IMG/VR virus record: IMGVR_UViG_3300046673_000432
Location: 1-22,369 of that record
Length of the DNA stretch: 22,369 nt
Direction: 5' to 3' (one strand)
From: a virus
The position numbers and the translations under genes are program-made. How positions within the stretch are numbered: the stretch's first letter is position 1; the number at the start of each line of letters is the position of its first letter. Below, one piece after another: positions 1 to 7,333 of the stretch. Under the pieces are notes generated by a model. It was not told the origin of the DNA. It worked only from the letters and a program-made list of their open reading frames with translations, and did no database searches.

Positions 1-2011
1 TTGTAGCTGTAGCTGCATTGCCAGTGCATGATCCTGAAGAACCTGAACAGTTGCCCGTAACGTTCCCTGAAAATGCCCCTGTTATCGTGCCATTAACGGT
101 TACGTTTCCATTCACATACATAATGGGAATAGCTGTACCCGTTATGTACAAGGGATAAGCGTAGGTGTTAAGAATGTTGTACGCGGTGGAACTGATTGTG
201 TAGTTGCCTACCATTACTAAGTAGGGTGCTGACGGGTTTGAGGAGGGCGAGATTTTTATGGCTGCAGAAGTATTCGGGCAGTTCACGCTGTCAAACACTG
301 GGTCTGCCGATGCTGCGCCCGTTAACTGGGAAAATTGAATGGGCATTGATGTGTAATTTGAAATTTGGCTGTAAGGCATTGTCCAGCCAGACGGGACGGC
401 GCCGGATCCTGAAAGCGTGGCAGGAGTAACAGCGGTTCCAAGCTGAGTAGTAGAGATTGTACCGCCTAGAAGCGCGAATGTAACTTGAGCGTAGGTTGGT
501 GCTGAGCTGCCTTGGCCTTCCAAAAAGTAGCCGCTTGTACCTAGCGGCATTTGAGTTAATGTAGTTGTTAGAGTTACCCATTTAGGCGGAGCGCCTGAAC
601 CTTGACTTTGCAAAACCTGTCCGCTTGAGCCGATCGTTGCGCTTCCGATTGTTCCTGTGTTTAGAGGGCACAGCAAAGTTATCGCTGAAGACTCCAGGGA
701 ATTCAAGAAGTCAGTGTAGCAAAAGACTTGGTCAACCCACAGAAACGGATACTTATAGGTGCCTAAGCCTATCATTGGCGCCGTGTATGGTAATCCAGAC
801 TGCGGCGTTATCGTTGCTGTTGCTGCGGAACCGTTTTGGTTTGCCACTGAAGGAATGATATACGTAAGATAGCTGCTGTTGAATGTTAAAAATGAAGCTG
901 GAAACCCCGAAGAAGGTACGGACAACAACGTATTGTTGCCAAGCATCAATGAAGCGACGTCACCATAATTATCTGCTAATGTTACGTACATGCCCGATGT
1001 GTTTGGATCGCTGCCATCTGGCATGGTCTGTAATGCAGCTGAGGCATTAGCCAGCGAGGCTACTACACCGTTAATTGAAGAAGTCGCATTGATCAATGCG
1101 AGAAAAGCGCCTGCGGGAGTCACGATTTCCAAAGTGCTTTTTGTCAAGTTCTTTGTAATGCGGTAAATCGCATAGTTCCCAGATAAACCAAGCTCGGCGC
1201 CATTTGATATCGTGACCAAATCGCCACTGTTCAAAGCTGCTGTCTGCGAGATATCGGCTTCAAGCGGGCAACCGCTATTGGTTTCTGCTAAACTCTGCAG
1301 GTACGCGGCTGCCAACGCATTCAAAGACGCCTGGCTTGTAACAGCATTATTCGTTAACGTAATGGTGTTATTACCCGCTCCAGTACTTCCCGCAGTACCG
1401 ATAATCACTTGTCCGGTAGGGCTGACGCCGCGAATAATTACGCCTGCATAGCCTGTTTTGCTTCGATCAAAATTCACCTGACTTTGTGTATCAACCGTTA
1501 TTGATGTTGGCGTTTGATTGCCTTTAACACCGATTATCACTGTTGAACCAGAATTGTAGACGTTTTGGTTTAGAAGGGCGGCTAAGTTTTGAGCGGCGGT
1601 TAAGCAGTCTGTTGAATTGAACTGTATGCTCACAGCAGTTGTAGGACAGGATCCAGCAGTCATGCCGGACGCAGCGCAAATTGCAGCTAAAACCGTGTTC
1701 GCGGCCACGTTGTTGTATGCTCCGGTGATTTGGCGTTTCTGCATGACTTCAAAGGTGTTGTTATAAACTGTGCAGGTTATCTGAGTAAAAGTCGCAGTAT
1801 AGGCCATAAGCAACCCGCTGAAAATAACATTGCTTCCCCACAAGAGTTGCACTTGCTGGTTACTCTGCACAAAGGTCAAGTTTGCAGACGTATTTGGAAC
1901 AATGAAATCAAGCTCGAGCTGCCCGTTTAGTTCATCAATAATCTGGTATAGCACAGCGTTCGCTATGTTGACCCATGAAGACCCATTGTAGTTTTGGAGT
2001 GTAAAAGTCAT
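1..2011 (-). CDS. Tail hub / tail-tip protein with C-terminal fibre-like region (partial, runs off left edge)
   Basis: I translated the minus strand from the ATG at 2011 and found no stop through base 1, giving 670 codons with the C-terminus missing. The N-terminal ~330 residues look like a siphovirus tail hub (gp27-like): an IFSGLL turn, a VYNNTFEVMQKRQITGAYNN stretch, an AVSIQFNSTDCLTAAQNLA stretch, and a later LAAAYLQSLAE...GDLVTIS...GLSGNYAIYRI block. From about residue 455 it becomes fibre-like, with two related segments (SSGQVLQSQGSGAPPKW and TSGYFLEGQGSSAPTYAQV). It ends in a Gly/Thr/Asn/Ser-rich strand region (NVTVNGTITGAFSGNVTGN...GNAATAT) typical of tail fibre stems. The stop of the upstream Dit-like gene lies 1 nt before this ATG, so the genes are probably translationally coupled. 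It would act at the tail tip in host recognition. The hub assignment rests on pattern and synteny, not on a search. Confidence 0.8.
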   Translation of the reverse strand, partial: MTFTLQNYNGSSWVNIANAVLYQIIDELNGQLELDFIVPNTSANLTFVQSNQQVQLLWGSNVIFSGLLMAYTATFTQITCTVYNNTFEVMQKRQITGAYNNVAANTVLAAICAASGMTAGSCPTTAVSIQFNSTDCLTAAQNLAALLNQNVYNSGSTVIIGVKGNQTPTSITVDTQSQVNFDRSKTGYAGVIIRGVSPTGQVIIGTAGSTGAGNNTITLTNNAVTSQASLNALAAAYLQSLAETNSGCPLEADISQTAALNSGDLVTISNGAELGLSGNYAIYRITKNLTKSTLEIVTPAGAFLALINATSSINGVVASLANASAALQTMPDGSDPNTSGMYVTLADNYGDVASLMLGNNTLLSVPSSGFPASFLTFNSSYLTYIIPSVANQNGSAATATITPQSGLPYTAPMIGLGTYKYPFLWVDQVFCYTDFLNSLESSAITLLCPLNTGTIGSATIGSSGQVLQSQGSGAPPKWVTLTTTLTQMPLGTSGYFLEGQGSSAPTYAQVTFALLGGTISTTQLGTAVTPATLSGSGAVPSGWTMPYSQISNYTSMPIQFSQLTGAASADPVFDSVNCPNTSAAIKISPSSNPSAPYLVMVGNYTISSTAYNILNTYAYPLYITGTAIPIMYVNGNVTVNGTITGAFSGNVTGNCSGSSGSCTGNAATAT

Positions 2012-2012
2012 G

Positions 2013-2408
2013 TTAGAGCACCAAATAGGCGGCTGCATGTTTGAAGATTAAACTGAACTTCAAAATGGGATTGTTCGCGTAATCTTTTGTTTGAATGAAT
2101 GTTGCTTTATCCAGCTTCCAGGTACTGTTGAGGCTGGAGCGGGGCGTTGCTAAAGTGCAAACTAAACCTCGCAAACCAAGCAGAGGCGTAACGTAATTGG
2201 TATCTAGGTAAGCCATGTTCTGGCCTGAAACGTTAAGAACACCCTCTAAAGTTAATTGCCGAATGTCGCTGCCGATTGAAACAAGAACGGGTTCTTGCTC
2301 AGGCACCGTAATCGTTGTATCATCAACGGTGGGCGCTTCATCGGTTACTGTTTGCGGAGCCAAGGGCAAAGTGACCGTCGTGGATCCCTGCGTTATCTGC
2401 CAACTCAT
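2013..2408 (-). CDS. Distal tail (Dit-like) protein
   Basis: This 131-residue protein is rich in predicted beta strands (MSWQITQGSTTVTLPLAP, VLVSIGSDIRQLTLEGVLN, WKLDKATFIQTKDYANN). It sits exactly where siphoviruses carry the distal tail protein: after the tape measure and before the hub/fibre. Its ATG is immediately adjacent to the tape-measure TAG (no intergenic base), and its TAA is 1 nt from the next ATG, which indicates tight coupling in the late operon. The usual role is a hexameric ring joining the tail tube to the tip. I do not recognise a diagnostic Dit motif, so the name comes mainly from position and fold-like composition. A short baseplate or tail-tip adaptor of another family is possible. 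Confidence 0.6.
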   Translation of the reverse strand: MSWQITQGSTTVTLPLAPQTVTDEAPTVDDTTITVPEQEPVLVSIGSDIRQLTLEGVLNVSGQNMAYLDTNYVTPLLGLRGLVCTLATPRSSLNSTWKLDKATFIQTKDYANNPILKFSLIFKHAAAYLVL

Positions 2409-3881
2409 CTACAGCACCTTATTCATTAGTCCTTTCTTGTACATGGCGTCGCAGATGCCTTTGCTTACGGCGTCACGTGTCTGTTTAAGTGAAGCTGATC
2501 CTGTAATGCCGCCGTTTATTGTGATGTTGGGCGAAGAAATATTCACGTTACTTGTTCCAGAACCGCCTTTAACATTTACGTTTCCAGCTAGACCCTGCAG
2601 GCTGCTGCCTAATGTGCTGGTTTTGTGTGCGAGTTGATCGCTAAGCGAGATGCTCTGCGTAACCTGTTTGTTAAATTCTTCCGCAGCGGGTGCAGCGTGC
2701 GCAAAACATAAGTGACTAAGAGCTGAACCCAAATCGCCAATCAAGCTACTTAGAGGCTTTACGGCGTTCGCAACAGCATTAATCGCCACTTCAAAAGCCT
2801 TCACCGGAATCAATGCAACGTCCAAATCTGCAACAAGAATTTCCTTGAAAAAGTTAGCCACTGGCAAAAGAATAGTTGTGTAAGCCCAGTTAAGCCCACC
2901 CCAGAGGGAGTCTCCTGCACCTTTCAAATCATCAAAAGCACTAAGAAGGGCTCCGCCTACAACGTGCCCCAAATCATTCATGACGTCGCGGAAGGGTTTG
3001 CAGTGCTCATAAGCTTCATAAAATATGGCTGCTAACGCGGTAACTGCCAACACGACAAGCATGATCGGGTTTGCGTCGCAGACTGCATCGAATAAGCCCA
3101 TGGCACCCGTCGCCGCCTCTGTAGCGCCAACCTGGATCCACTGAGCAGCTGACTGCATATTAGTCGCCACCGTACTAGCAATCGTGCCAAGCGTCCCAGC
3201 TTCACGAAGGCTATTCAATGTCGTCATAATACCGACGACACTGGGAATAACCGTCAACGAAGACATTATCAAAGTACTGTTATAGTTTCGCTGAGCTTCT
3301 GAAACCCGTTCCTGATCTACGCTTTGAGTCTGCTCCGCCAAAGCAAGTTTATTCTGGGCATCCTGCGCCTGCAAACTCGTCGGACCATATTCGGCAACAG
3401 CTTTATTGTATGCTTGCTGAGCCAAAGTCACGGAATTCGCAGCTTTCTCCTCAGTCAAATTAGCTCTGGCAAGTGAAGTTTGCGCATTCTCGATGTTATT
3501 TACGCTCATATAGAGCATGGCGCCGCTCATCGCCATCGTGTTCATTTGCATTGCATTTTTGCCAAAGCTGCTGCTTGAAGCCTCAGTTGCTTCTCCCGCC
3601 TGCTGTGTGCTGATTGTAACCTGATTCATGCTTACCTGCGCCGAATCAGCAGCTTGATTAAAAGAATCCTGCATCTGAACAGTGTCAGCCTGAACAGTAG
3701 TCGTCATACTGGTGACGCTGCTTGACGTATTCTGCATGCTATCTGACACGTCGGTGCTCATTGCATCGGAAGCTTCGCTGACATTGCTGCTCATATCAGT
3801 AAAGTTGCTGCTGACCTCTTGGAAAACATCCGAAGCATCGTCAGTTGCAACAATGTCTATTTCTGCAGGAGCTCCACTCAC
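2409..3881 (-). CDS. Tail tape measure protein
   Basis: This 490-residue protein has a Ser/Thr/Asp-rich helical N-terminus with heptad-like character (residues 10-110) and an alanine/glutamine-rich coiled-coil stretch (about 140-200). It has hydrophobic segments at about 204-222 (LIMSSLTVIPSVVGIMTTL) and 271-290. The sequence NPIMLVVLAVTALAAIFYEA followed by CKPFRDVMNDLG is very typical of phage tape measures. The C-terminus is Gly/Asn/Ser rich. It lies directly downstream of the G/GT frameshift pair, as in lambda-like phages. The start is GTG at 3881 with an AGAAGG ribosome-binding site 7 nt upstream; that site lies inside the last codons of the -1 frame of the chaperone gene. By the usual rule of about 0.15 nm per residue, the tail would be short, near 70 nm. 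It sets tail length and crosses the envelope with the genome. Confidence 0.9.
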   Translation of the reverse strand: MSGAPAEIDIVATDDASDVFQEVSSNFTDMSSNVSEASDAMSTDVSDSMQNTSSSVTSMTTTVQADTVQMQDSFNQAADSAQVSMNQVTISTQQAGEATEASSSSFGKNAMQMNTMAMSGAMLYMSVNNIENAQTSLARANLTEEKAANSVTLAQQAYNKAVAEYGPTSLQAQDAQNKLALAEQTQSVDQERVSEAQRNYNSTLIMSSLTVIPSVVGIMTTLNSLREAGTLGTIASTVATNMQSAAQWIQVGATEAATGAMGLFDAVCDANPIMLVVLAVTALAAIFYEAYEHCKPFRDVMNDLGHVVGGALLSAFDDLKGAGDSLWGGLNWAYTTILLPVANFFKEILVADLDVALIPVKAFEVAINAVANAVKPLSSLIGDLGSALSHLCFAHAAPAAEEFNKQVTQSISLSDQLAHKTSTLGSSLQGLAGNVNVKGGSGTSNVNISSPNITINGGITGSASLKQTRDAVSKGICDAMYKKGLMNKVL

Positions 3882-3884
3882 GAT

Positions 3885-4061
3885 TTAGCCTTCTGACAAT
3901 TTTTTGAACCATACTGCTGATTGAATCAAAAACTCAAGCTGAAAATTGGTCAAGCTTGCCGCGTATTCTAGGGTGTAGTGGTAGAGGTTGACGATGGCTG
4001 CGATCCGCTGGGCTTCGCTGCTCCAGTTGATCCAGTCATTGACCGCCTCACCTGACGCGGT
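3885..4061 (-). CDS. -1 frame extension of tail assembly chaperone (GT product C-terminal part)
   Basis: Reading from base 4061 in the -1 frame relative to the 3968-4423 gene gives 58 codons and then TAA at 3887-3885, only 3 nt before the tape-measure GTG. The peptide begins TASGEAVNDWINWSSEAQRI and ends LIQSAVWFKKLSEG, an amphipathic helical sequence that looks like real protein. It has no start codon of its own near the front, so it would be made only by ribosomes that slip at the T-TTT-TTA heptamer. The slipped product is about 179 residues (121 zero-frame plus 58). This matches the conserved tail assembly chaperone arrangement G and G-T of long-tailed dsDNA phages: the T part is thought to contact the tape measure, and the gene lies directly upstream of it. 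Confidence 0.8.
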   Translation of the reverse strand, partial: TASGEAVNDWINWSSEAQRIAAIVNLYHYTLEYAASLTNFQLEFLIQSAVWFKKLSEG

Positions 4062-4423
4062 AAAAAACCCTCATTAAGCAACGCCTTCTCCAGGGCACGC
4101 ACCAAATCCCATGGGGCATCGCGCAGATCCTTCTCGGATAAGTCTGGGTAGCATGGCCTCATCATCTTTAGAAGAGCCTGCAGTTCGAATTCCCGTTGAT
4201 CATCCTTGTAGAATTTAGCTAAATCGCTAAGCTCGTTATGAGTCAGTAATACGAATTTGACCCATCCGGCGCCAGGCACATTAGCCTCCTGCGGAACCTT
4301 ACTACTTTTTAGCAGGCCTACGCTAAAGTTTTTGAACCGCTCCTTCTGCTCTGCCTCGTACTCGTTGAATGCTGCTTTAAGTTTCTCGAATCCTTCACTG
4401 TCAAATTTTTCTTCACTCATCAA
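3968..4423 (-). CDS. Tail assembly chaperone (G-like), zero-frame product
   Basis: This 151-residue protein is acidic and helical in its first 120 residues (SEEKFDSEGFEKLKAAFNEY, then HNELSDLAKFYKDDQREFEL and YPDLSEKDLRDAPWDLVRAL). It lies between the tail tube and tape measure genes, the standard place for the tail assembly chaperone. After residue 121 the zero frame becomes low-complexity (GSTGAAKPSGSQPSSTSTTTP), which looks like sequence read out of its main frame. The -1 frame meanwhile continues a well-formed protein. The slippery site is at codons 120-121 (TTT TTA). Start ATG is at 4423, next to a second ATG at 4420. Identification comes from synteny plus the frameshift architecture; chaperones of this group diverge too far to recognise by motif. 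Confidence 0.8.
   Translation of the reverse strand: MMSEEKFDSEGFEKLKAAFNEYEAEQKERFKNFSVGLLKSSKVPQEANVPGAGWVKFVLLTHNELSDLAKFYKDDQREFELQALLKMMRPCYPDLSEKDLRDAPWDLVRALEKALLNEGFLPRQVRRSMTGSTGAAKPSGSQPSSTSTTTP
4061..4067 (-). other. Programmed -1 frameshift slippery heptamer T-TTT-TTA
   Basis: On the minus strand the codons GGT TTT TTA (4069-4061) contain T TTT TTA in the exact X-XXY-YYZ phase for -1 slippage. A 5-bp inverted repeat (ACCGC/GCGGT, 10-nt loop, 4061-4042) begins on the last base and could form a weak hairpin. Slippage joins the chaperone to a 58-codon frame ending just before the tape measure. Confidence 0.8.
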
Positions 4424-4565
4424 ATCACCTCATTACTAACCATTAATATCATGTAATGCTTGGTTAACTCAATATGACCGGAACAGGCGAACCTTTTTGG
4501 TGTGAAATTAAAACGTTTTTTCTGGGGATAAGTCTTAAATCTGCACAGCATAGAAATAATCAAAA
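4424..4565. promoter_or_regulatory. Intergenic region between divergent chaperone and moron genes
   Basis: The 142-bp AT-rich gap separates the minus-strand chaperone gene from the plus-strand membrane-protein gene. A CTTAAAT element at 4534-4540 could be the TATA box of the plus-strand gene, placing transcription start near 4562, almost at its start codon. I see no clear minus-strand promoter, so the chaperone and later tail genes may depend on readthrough from upstream or on a promoter I cannot identify. Confidence 0.35.
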
Positions 4566-5303
4566 GTGGGAAGAAACGCTGTGAATCCAAGGAATTCAGT
4601 CTTTGAATATTTTCATTTTTTAAAAAACAACAAAACGGATACAGTTCTTTTGCTTATAGTGGCCTTAATGATCGCTATTTTTTCTTTGCCTAGAATTGTC
4701 TCTATTCCTCTCCCAATTATTGTGTTCTTTTTAGGATCCATCTTGCTTTTTAGACAACATGAAAAGGGAAAATTGCATGAACAACGAGCCAAATATGTTA
4801 AGAAACTTCGTGTCTTACTGGACGATTTGAAAGATACGATAATCAACGAAAGTTACAGTTATTCATTACCATTTATAGCTATGACAATTGCCAACGATAA
4901 ACAACTTATAAACAAAACTCAAGCAGAGAAACGATTGCTATTACTTCTCTCAACCAATTTAGCTAAGGAAACCAACGAATTAATTGAAGAGGTACAGGTA
5001 ATGGAAAGTAAAGGCGAACGGTTTTATGGTTTGCTTGAAAAGTTTGCTAAACTACTCAGCAACCTTTCAAATTTTAAAACGGAATTTTATAACATGATTC
5101 AAGAAACCAGAACCGTTGTCAATTTAGGTTCAGATTTAGAGTTCAAGACAAATTTCTACAGCAGATTTAGTTATGAATACAACAGCTATATGGATAAACT
5201 CTCTCGATTCTCAGATAACTTGAAAGAAGAAGGAGAACGAGGATTGAACAAAGATCTCATTGAACACGTAAAAAATTTGGACGAGCTGTATGGAACTAAA
5301 TAA
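4566..5303 (+). CDS. Two-TM membrane protein with long helical domain (probable moron)
   Basis: The protein is 245 residues. It has two hydrophobic segments near the N-terminus (about residues 25-43, DTVLLLIVALMIAIFSLP, and 46-62, SIPLPIIVFFLGSILLF), then about 180 mostly helical, charged residues (KLRVLLDDLKDTIINESYSY ... YMDKLSRFSDNLKEEGERGL). It is the only plus-strand gene inside the minus-strand tail module, and it is visibly more AT-rich than its neighbours. That is the usual signature of a moron, an independently expressed accessory gene of a provirus. The GTG at 4566 gives the longest form. An alternative GTG at 4581 has GGAAG 8 nt upstream and may be the real start. No family is recognised; superinfection exclusion or host fitness are guesses based only on membrane topology and context. 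Confidence 0.75.
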   Translation: MGRNAVNPRNSVFEYFHFLKNNKTDTVLLLIVALMIAIFSLPRIVSIPLPIIVFFLGSILLFRQHEKGKLHEQRAKYVKKLRVLLDDLKDTIINESYSYSLPFIAMTIANDKQLINKTQAEKRLLLLLSTNLAKETNELIEEVQVMESKGERFYGLLEKFAKLLSNLSNFKTEFYNMIQETRTVVNLGSDLEFKTNFYSRFSYEYNSYMDKLSRFSDNLKEEGERGLNKDLIEHVKNLDELYGTK

Positions 5304-5332
5304 ACTTGGAAAAACAAAGAAAGAAAAATTAC

Positions 5333-5755
5333 TTAGAAAGTACTTGTTGCTACTGATTGTGCTTCGCCGCTCACGTCATTTGCAATGGTGCCTTTCTGCC
5401 CGTTCTTCACGCTGTAGGCTGTTAGGACAACGTTGCTTAACGTGATTTTTGGAGTTCCCGACCCAGTAGTCGTACCCTGTGGACCCCAAATAACCGTAAC
5501 TAATGAGCCGTTAAGCACATCTGTTAATAGCGCGGCGTAGTTTGCTGGAACATAAAGCGCTGAAGCTTTGAACGTGTAGGATTGGTTGCCGCTTGCCGTG
5601 AAAGCTGGCGACGGAGACCCACCTGAAGAGCAAACATATTCCTTAATCATCTCCGCTTTAACATCCATAGTGAAGTCAGTGAGAAAGCCGATTGCTGATC
5701 CACCTACCTGAACAACTGCATTCCGACTTAGAACTGGCGTAGTTGCTAAACTCAT
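5333..5755 (-). CDS. Major tail tube protein
   Basis: This 140-residue protein has a beta-rich pattern with little charge and many small residues (SRNAVVQVGGSAIGFLTDFT, then GNQSYTFKASALYVPANYAA and SGTPKITLSNVVLTAYSVKN). This resembles tail tube proteins of siphoviruses: an early 'vqvgg..ig.ltdft.d.k.e.ik.y' region followed by 'g...w..e' strands. It lies between the HK97 gp10-like gene and the tail chaperone gene, the normal tube position. The ATG at 5755 is preceded by AGGTGAAAAAGT, a strong ribosome-binding site. A T7 run follows the upstream stop codon (around 5790), so this highly expressed gene may begin its own transcript. Product named from composition and position. Confidence 0.75.
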   Translation of the reverse strand: MSLATTPVLSRNAVVQVGGSAIGFLTDFTMDVKAEMIKEYVCSSGGSPSPAFTASGNQSYTFKASALYVPANYAALLTDVLNGSLVTVIWGPQGTTTGSGTPKITLSNVVLTAYSVKNGQKGTIANDVSGEAQSVATSTF

Positions 5756-5796
5756 ACTTTTTCACCTCGATTACAATTGTTACTTTAAAAAAACCG

Positions 5797-6159
5797 TTAA
5801 CCCTGAAGTAAATCTTGGATTTGCTGCTCAATCTCCGGTGCCAATTCGTTAAGATGCTGATTAACCGCGTTAGTCAGGAATAGTCGTGCAGACATTTTCC
5901 TTGTTCCAAACTCCACATAATAGGCGTAAGGCGCCGTGGCTTTGACTTTAATTTGAAAATTGCTGGGTTGCTCGATTGCTATTGTACTTTTCAGATAACC
6001 CGTTCTGACTGGAACTAACGTGTTTGCTGTCGCCAAAATATCCTGAGCGACATTCATCATTGCCTGCCTGACAGCTTCCGGGTACTGCTCACAGAGACAT
6101 TCAAAGCAGCTACTCAGCACGTCGAAATTTGATAAATTGACCTGAACAGAAATGCTCGT
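5797..6159 (-). CDS. HK97 gp10-like tail completion / head-tail joining protein, possible ACG start
   Basis: The frame contains the clear HK97 gp10 family core: VPVRTGYLKSTIAI, then ATAPYAYYVEFGTRKMSARLFL and a helical C-terminus. The family role is head-tail joining and tail completion. The first standard start is GTG at 6120 (107 residues), but it has no ribosome-binding site and would drop the usual first beta strand. In frame upstream, SISVQVNLSNFD reads as the expected N-terminus. It is preceded by AGGTGAAAAAGT-ACG-AG at 6171-6155, identical to the tail tube gene leader except that ATG is ACG. I therefore place the start at ACG 6159 (120 residues). Alternatives are the GTG at 6120, or a sequencing or recent ATG-to-ACG change. 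Confidence 0.85.
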   Translation of the reverse strand, partial: TSISVQVNLSNFDVLSSCFECLCEQYPEAVRQAMMNVAQDILATANTLVPVRTGYLKSTIAIEQPSNFQIKVKATAPYAYYVEFGTRKMSARLFLTNAVNQHLNELAPEIEQQIQDLLQG

Positions 6160-6181
6160 ACTTTTTCACCTTAAAGTGGGT

Positions 6182-6301
6182 CTAAGCTATTTTCGTTACT
6201 CTGTGTTCTACAAGAACCTGAGAGCCGTTTTTGTAAGTTACAACCCAAGAGCTAAATTTCGTCTTAAACTTCTGGTTTGCCGCCCTTTTTTGTTCTGCCA
6301 T
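6182..6301 (-). CDS. Small basic protein, 39 residues, unknown function
   Basis: This short frame lies between the terminator-like gene and the gp10-like gene. It begins MAEQKRAANQKFKTKFSSWV and ends GSQVLVEHRVTKIA. The ATG at 6301 follows AGGTAGGTGAAATGA, which contains a good GGTGA ribosome-binding site. It fills the gap between neighbours and looks like protein rather than noise: basic N-terminus, and a strand-like WVVTYKNGSQVLVEHRV with the form of a small beta hairpin. It may be a minor virion or connector-associated peptide. I do not recognise a family. Confidence rests on the ribosome-binding site, position and packing in the operon. Confidence 0.6.
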   Translation of the reverse strand: MAEQKRAANQKFKTKFSSWVVTYKNGSQVLVEHRVTKIA

Positions 6302-6317
6302 TCATTTCACCTACCTA

Positions 6318-6755
6318 TTAACTTGAAATGCTGAAGTAAACGGCGTCAATGTTGATCATGTCGCGGGTTACTTCAGTTGCGTTACTGTGAATCGGCTCAC
6401 CGGTCACCACATAGTTTGGGTCTTGCAAGTGTATAATGCGGCTAACTTCAGCCTGAAATGCCTCCAAAATAGATTCTGCAACCGCTAAATCAGCTGCGCT
6501 TTGGCTAGCGTTAACAACAATTATGTCTACAACAAGTTTTTCAGTAACCAGATAACATTCGCGGCTAAGCGCATCCACCTGCTTGCTTGGGCTCGCGTTA
6601 TAGACGGCTACTTGCAAGGTTCCTTTTCCCTGAGTAATCCCAATTGCATCCATGCGAGTGGTAGGCCACAAAATATTTGCGGCAGCAACCGGATTTGATA
6701 GCCCCCAATTCTCCTGCAGCAACTCCGAAACTGCCAAGGCTTGATTAGTTGACAT
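6318..6755 (-). CDS. Tail terminator / neck-like protein
   Basis: This 145-residue alpha/beta protein (SELLQENWGLSNPVAAANIL, GKGTLQVAVYNASPSKQVDA, REC, LVVDIIVVNAS, AESILEAFQAEVSRIIHLQD) lies between the head-tail connector and the gp10-like gene. Tail terminator proteins of siphoviruses often have a helix with 'NW...N', a strand-rich centre and a 'V.V.I.' strand followed by a long helix, which fits. Position in the head-tail joining block supports a stopper or terminator role. Its ATG (6755) directly abuts the stop of the upstream 34-residue TM protein. I cannot tell stopper from terminator without a structural comparison. Confidence 0.5.
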   Translation of the reverse strand: MSTNQALAVSELLQENWGLSNPVAAANILWPTTRMDAIGITQGKGTLQVAVYNASPSKQVDALSRECYLVTEKLVVDIIVVNASQSAADLAVAESILEAFQAEVSRIIHLQDPNYVVTGEPIHSNATEVTRDMINIDAVYFSISS

Positions 6756-6860
6756 CTAAGCTTTCCTCCGCTTTCTGCCGAAATAATAAAAAATCCAGCC
6801 GATCACGAAAAGCGCTATAGCTACGGGAATAAGCAGAAGCCGAAGTTTTCGCTTTGCCAT
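6756..6860 (-). CDS. 34-residue single-TM basic membrane peptide
   Basis: Frame MAKRKLRLLLIPVAIALFVI followed by GWIFYYFGRKRRKA and TAG. It has a basic N-terminus, one hydrophobic helix of about 20 residues (residues 7-27), and a strongly basic tail. The ATG at 6860 follows TTAGGA, and the stop directly abuts the ATG of the next gene (6755). The upstream stop is only 2 nt before the start. This exact packing argues for a real gene, missed because of its size. A one-helix membrane peptide inside the head-tail joining block is unusual. It could be a small lysis or membrane-targeting peptide, or a virion component. I do not recognise a family. Confidence 0.65.
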   Translation of the reverse strand: MAKRKLRLLLIPVAIALFVIGWIFYYFGRKRRKA

Positions 6861-6862
6861 TC

Positions 6863-7324
6863 CTAACCCCACCGTCCTCTATAATGGGGAACTTCATTTC
6901 CCAGGCGTGCTTGAGCGCTTGCTGCTCCAGTTGAAAGATTCGCTATATTTCGGGTAAAGCTTTCTTGGAAGCTTTGTACTGCGTTTTGAAATGAGAATTT
7001 TCCAACGGTGCCTTTGGTTACGAATAAGTCGCCAAGCTTGTAATCTGCCGCGCCCAAAAGCATGCCTCCGCTCGCCGCAACTAAAACGGCCATGCATGCA
7101 AGGTCAAGTGCAGCTAACTGCGCAAACGGGTAACGCGGATCCGTCGGTGTTACATTGGTCGCGAAGCTGCCTATGTAGATGTTCGCGTGGTCAACGTATG
7201 CTTGAACGCTGTTGCTTGAAACTGAAAGTCCATAAACGGTATAATTGCTGTTGTTGTCTGGTCCAGTGGCATTTAGAAAGCCAATAACTTCCTCTAGCGT
7301 GGTAAAAGCTGGATAAGTTGACAT
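6863..7324 (-). CDS. Head-tail connector (adaptor-like) protein
   Basis: This 153-residue, mainly helical protein is the first gene after the major capsid protein, which is where HK97 gp6-like adaptors sit. It begins with TTLEEVIGFLNATGPDNNSN and contains the helical stretch AYVDHANIYIGS, which resembles the 'v...l..A...ve.y' start of adaptors. It then has a long hydrophobic helix (AQLAALDLACMAVLVAASGG) and ends with RLGNEVPHYRGRWG. The usual role is a 12-fold ring under the portal. An inverted repeat in its leader overlaps the ribosome-binding site (listed separately). The assignment is from synteny and helical pattern. Confidence 0.55.
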   Translation of the reverse strand: MSTYPAFTTLEEVIGFLNATGPDNNSNYTVYGLSVSSNSVQAYVDHANIYIGSFATNVTPTDPRYPFAQLAALDLACMAVLVAASGGMLLGAADYKLGDLFVTKGTVGKFSFQNAVQSFQESFTRNIANLSTGAASAQARLGNEVPHYRGRWG

Positions 7325-7333
7325 GAGAAGTCT

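Noticed and set aside
196-1451. Several 65-80 residue plus-strand frames and a 96-residue minus-strand frame at 291-581
   Set aside because: All lie inside the long minus-strand tail hub/fibre frame (base 2011 to 1) that I translated without a stop; their composition is low quality.
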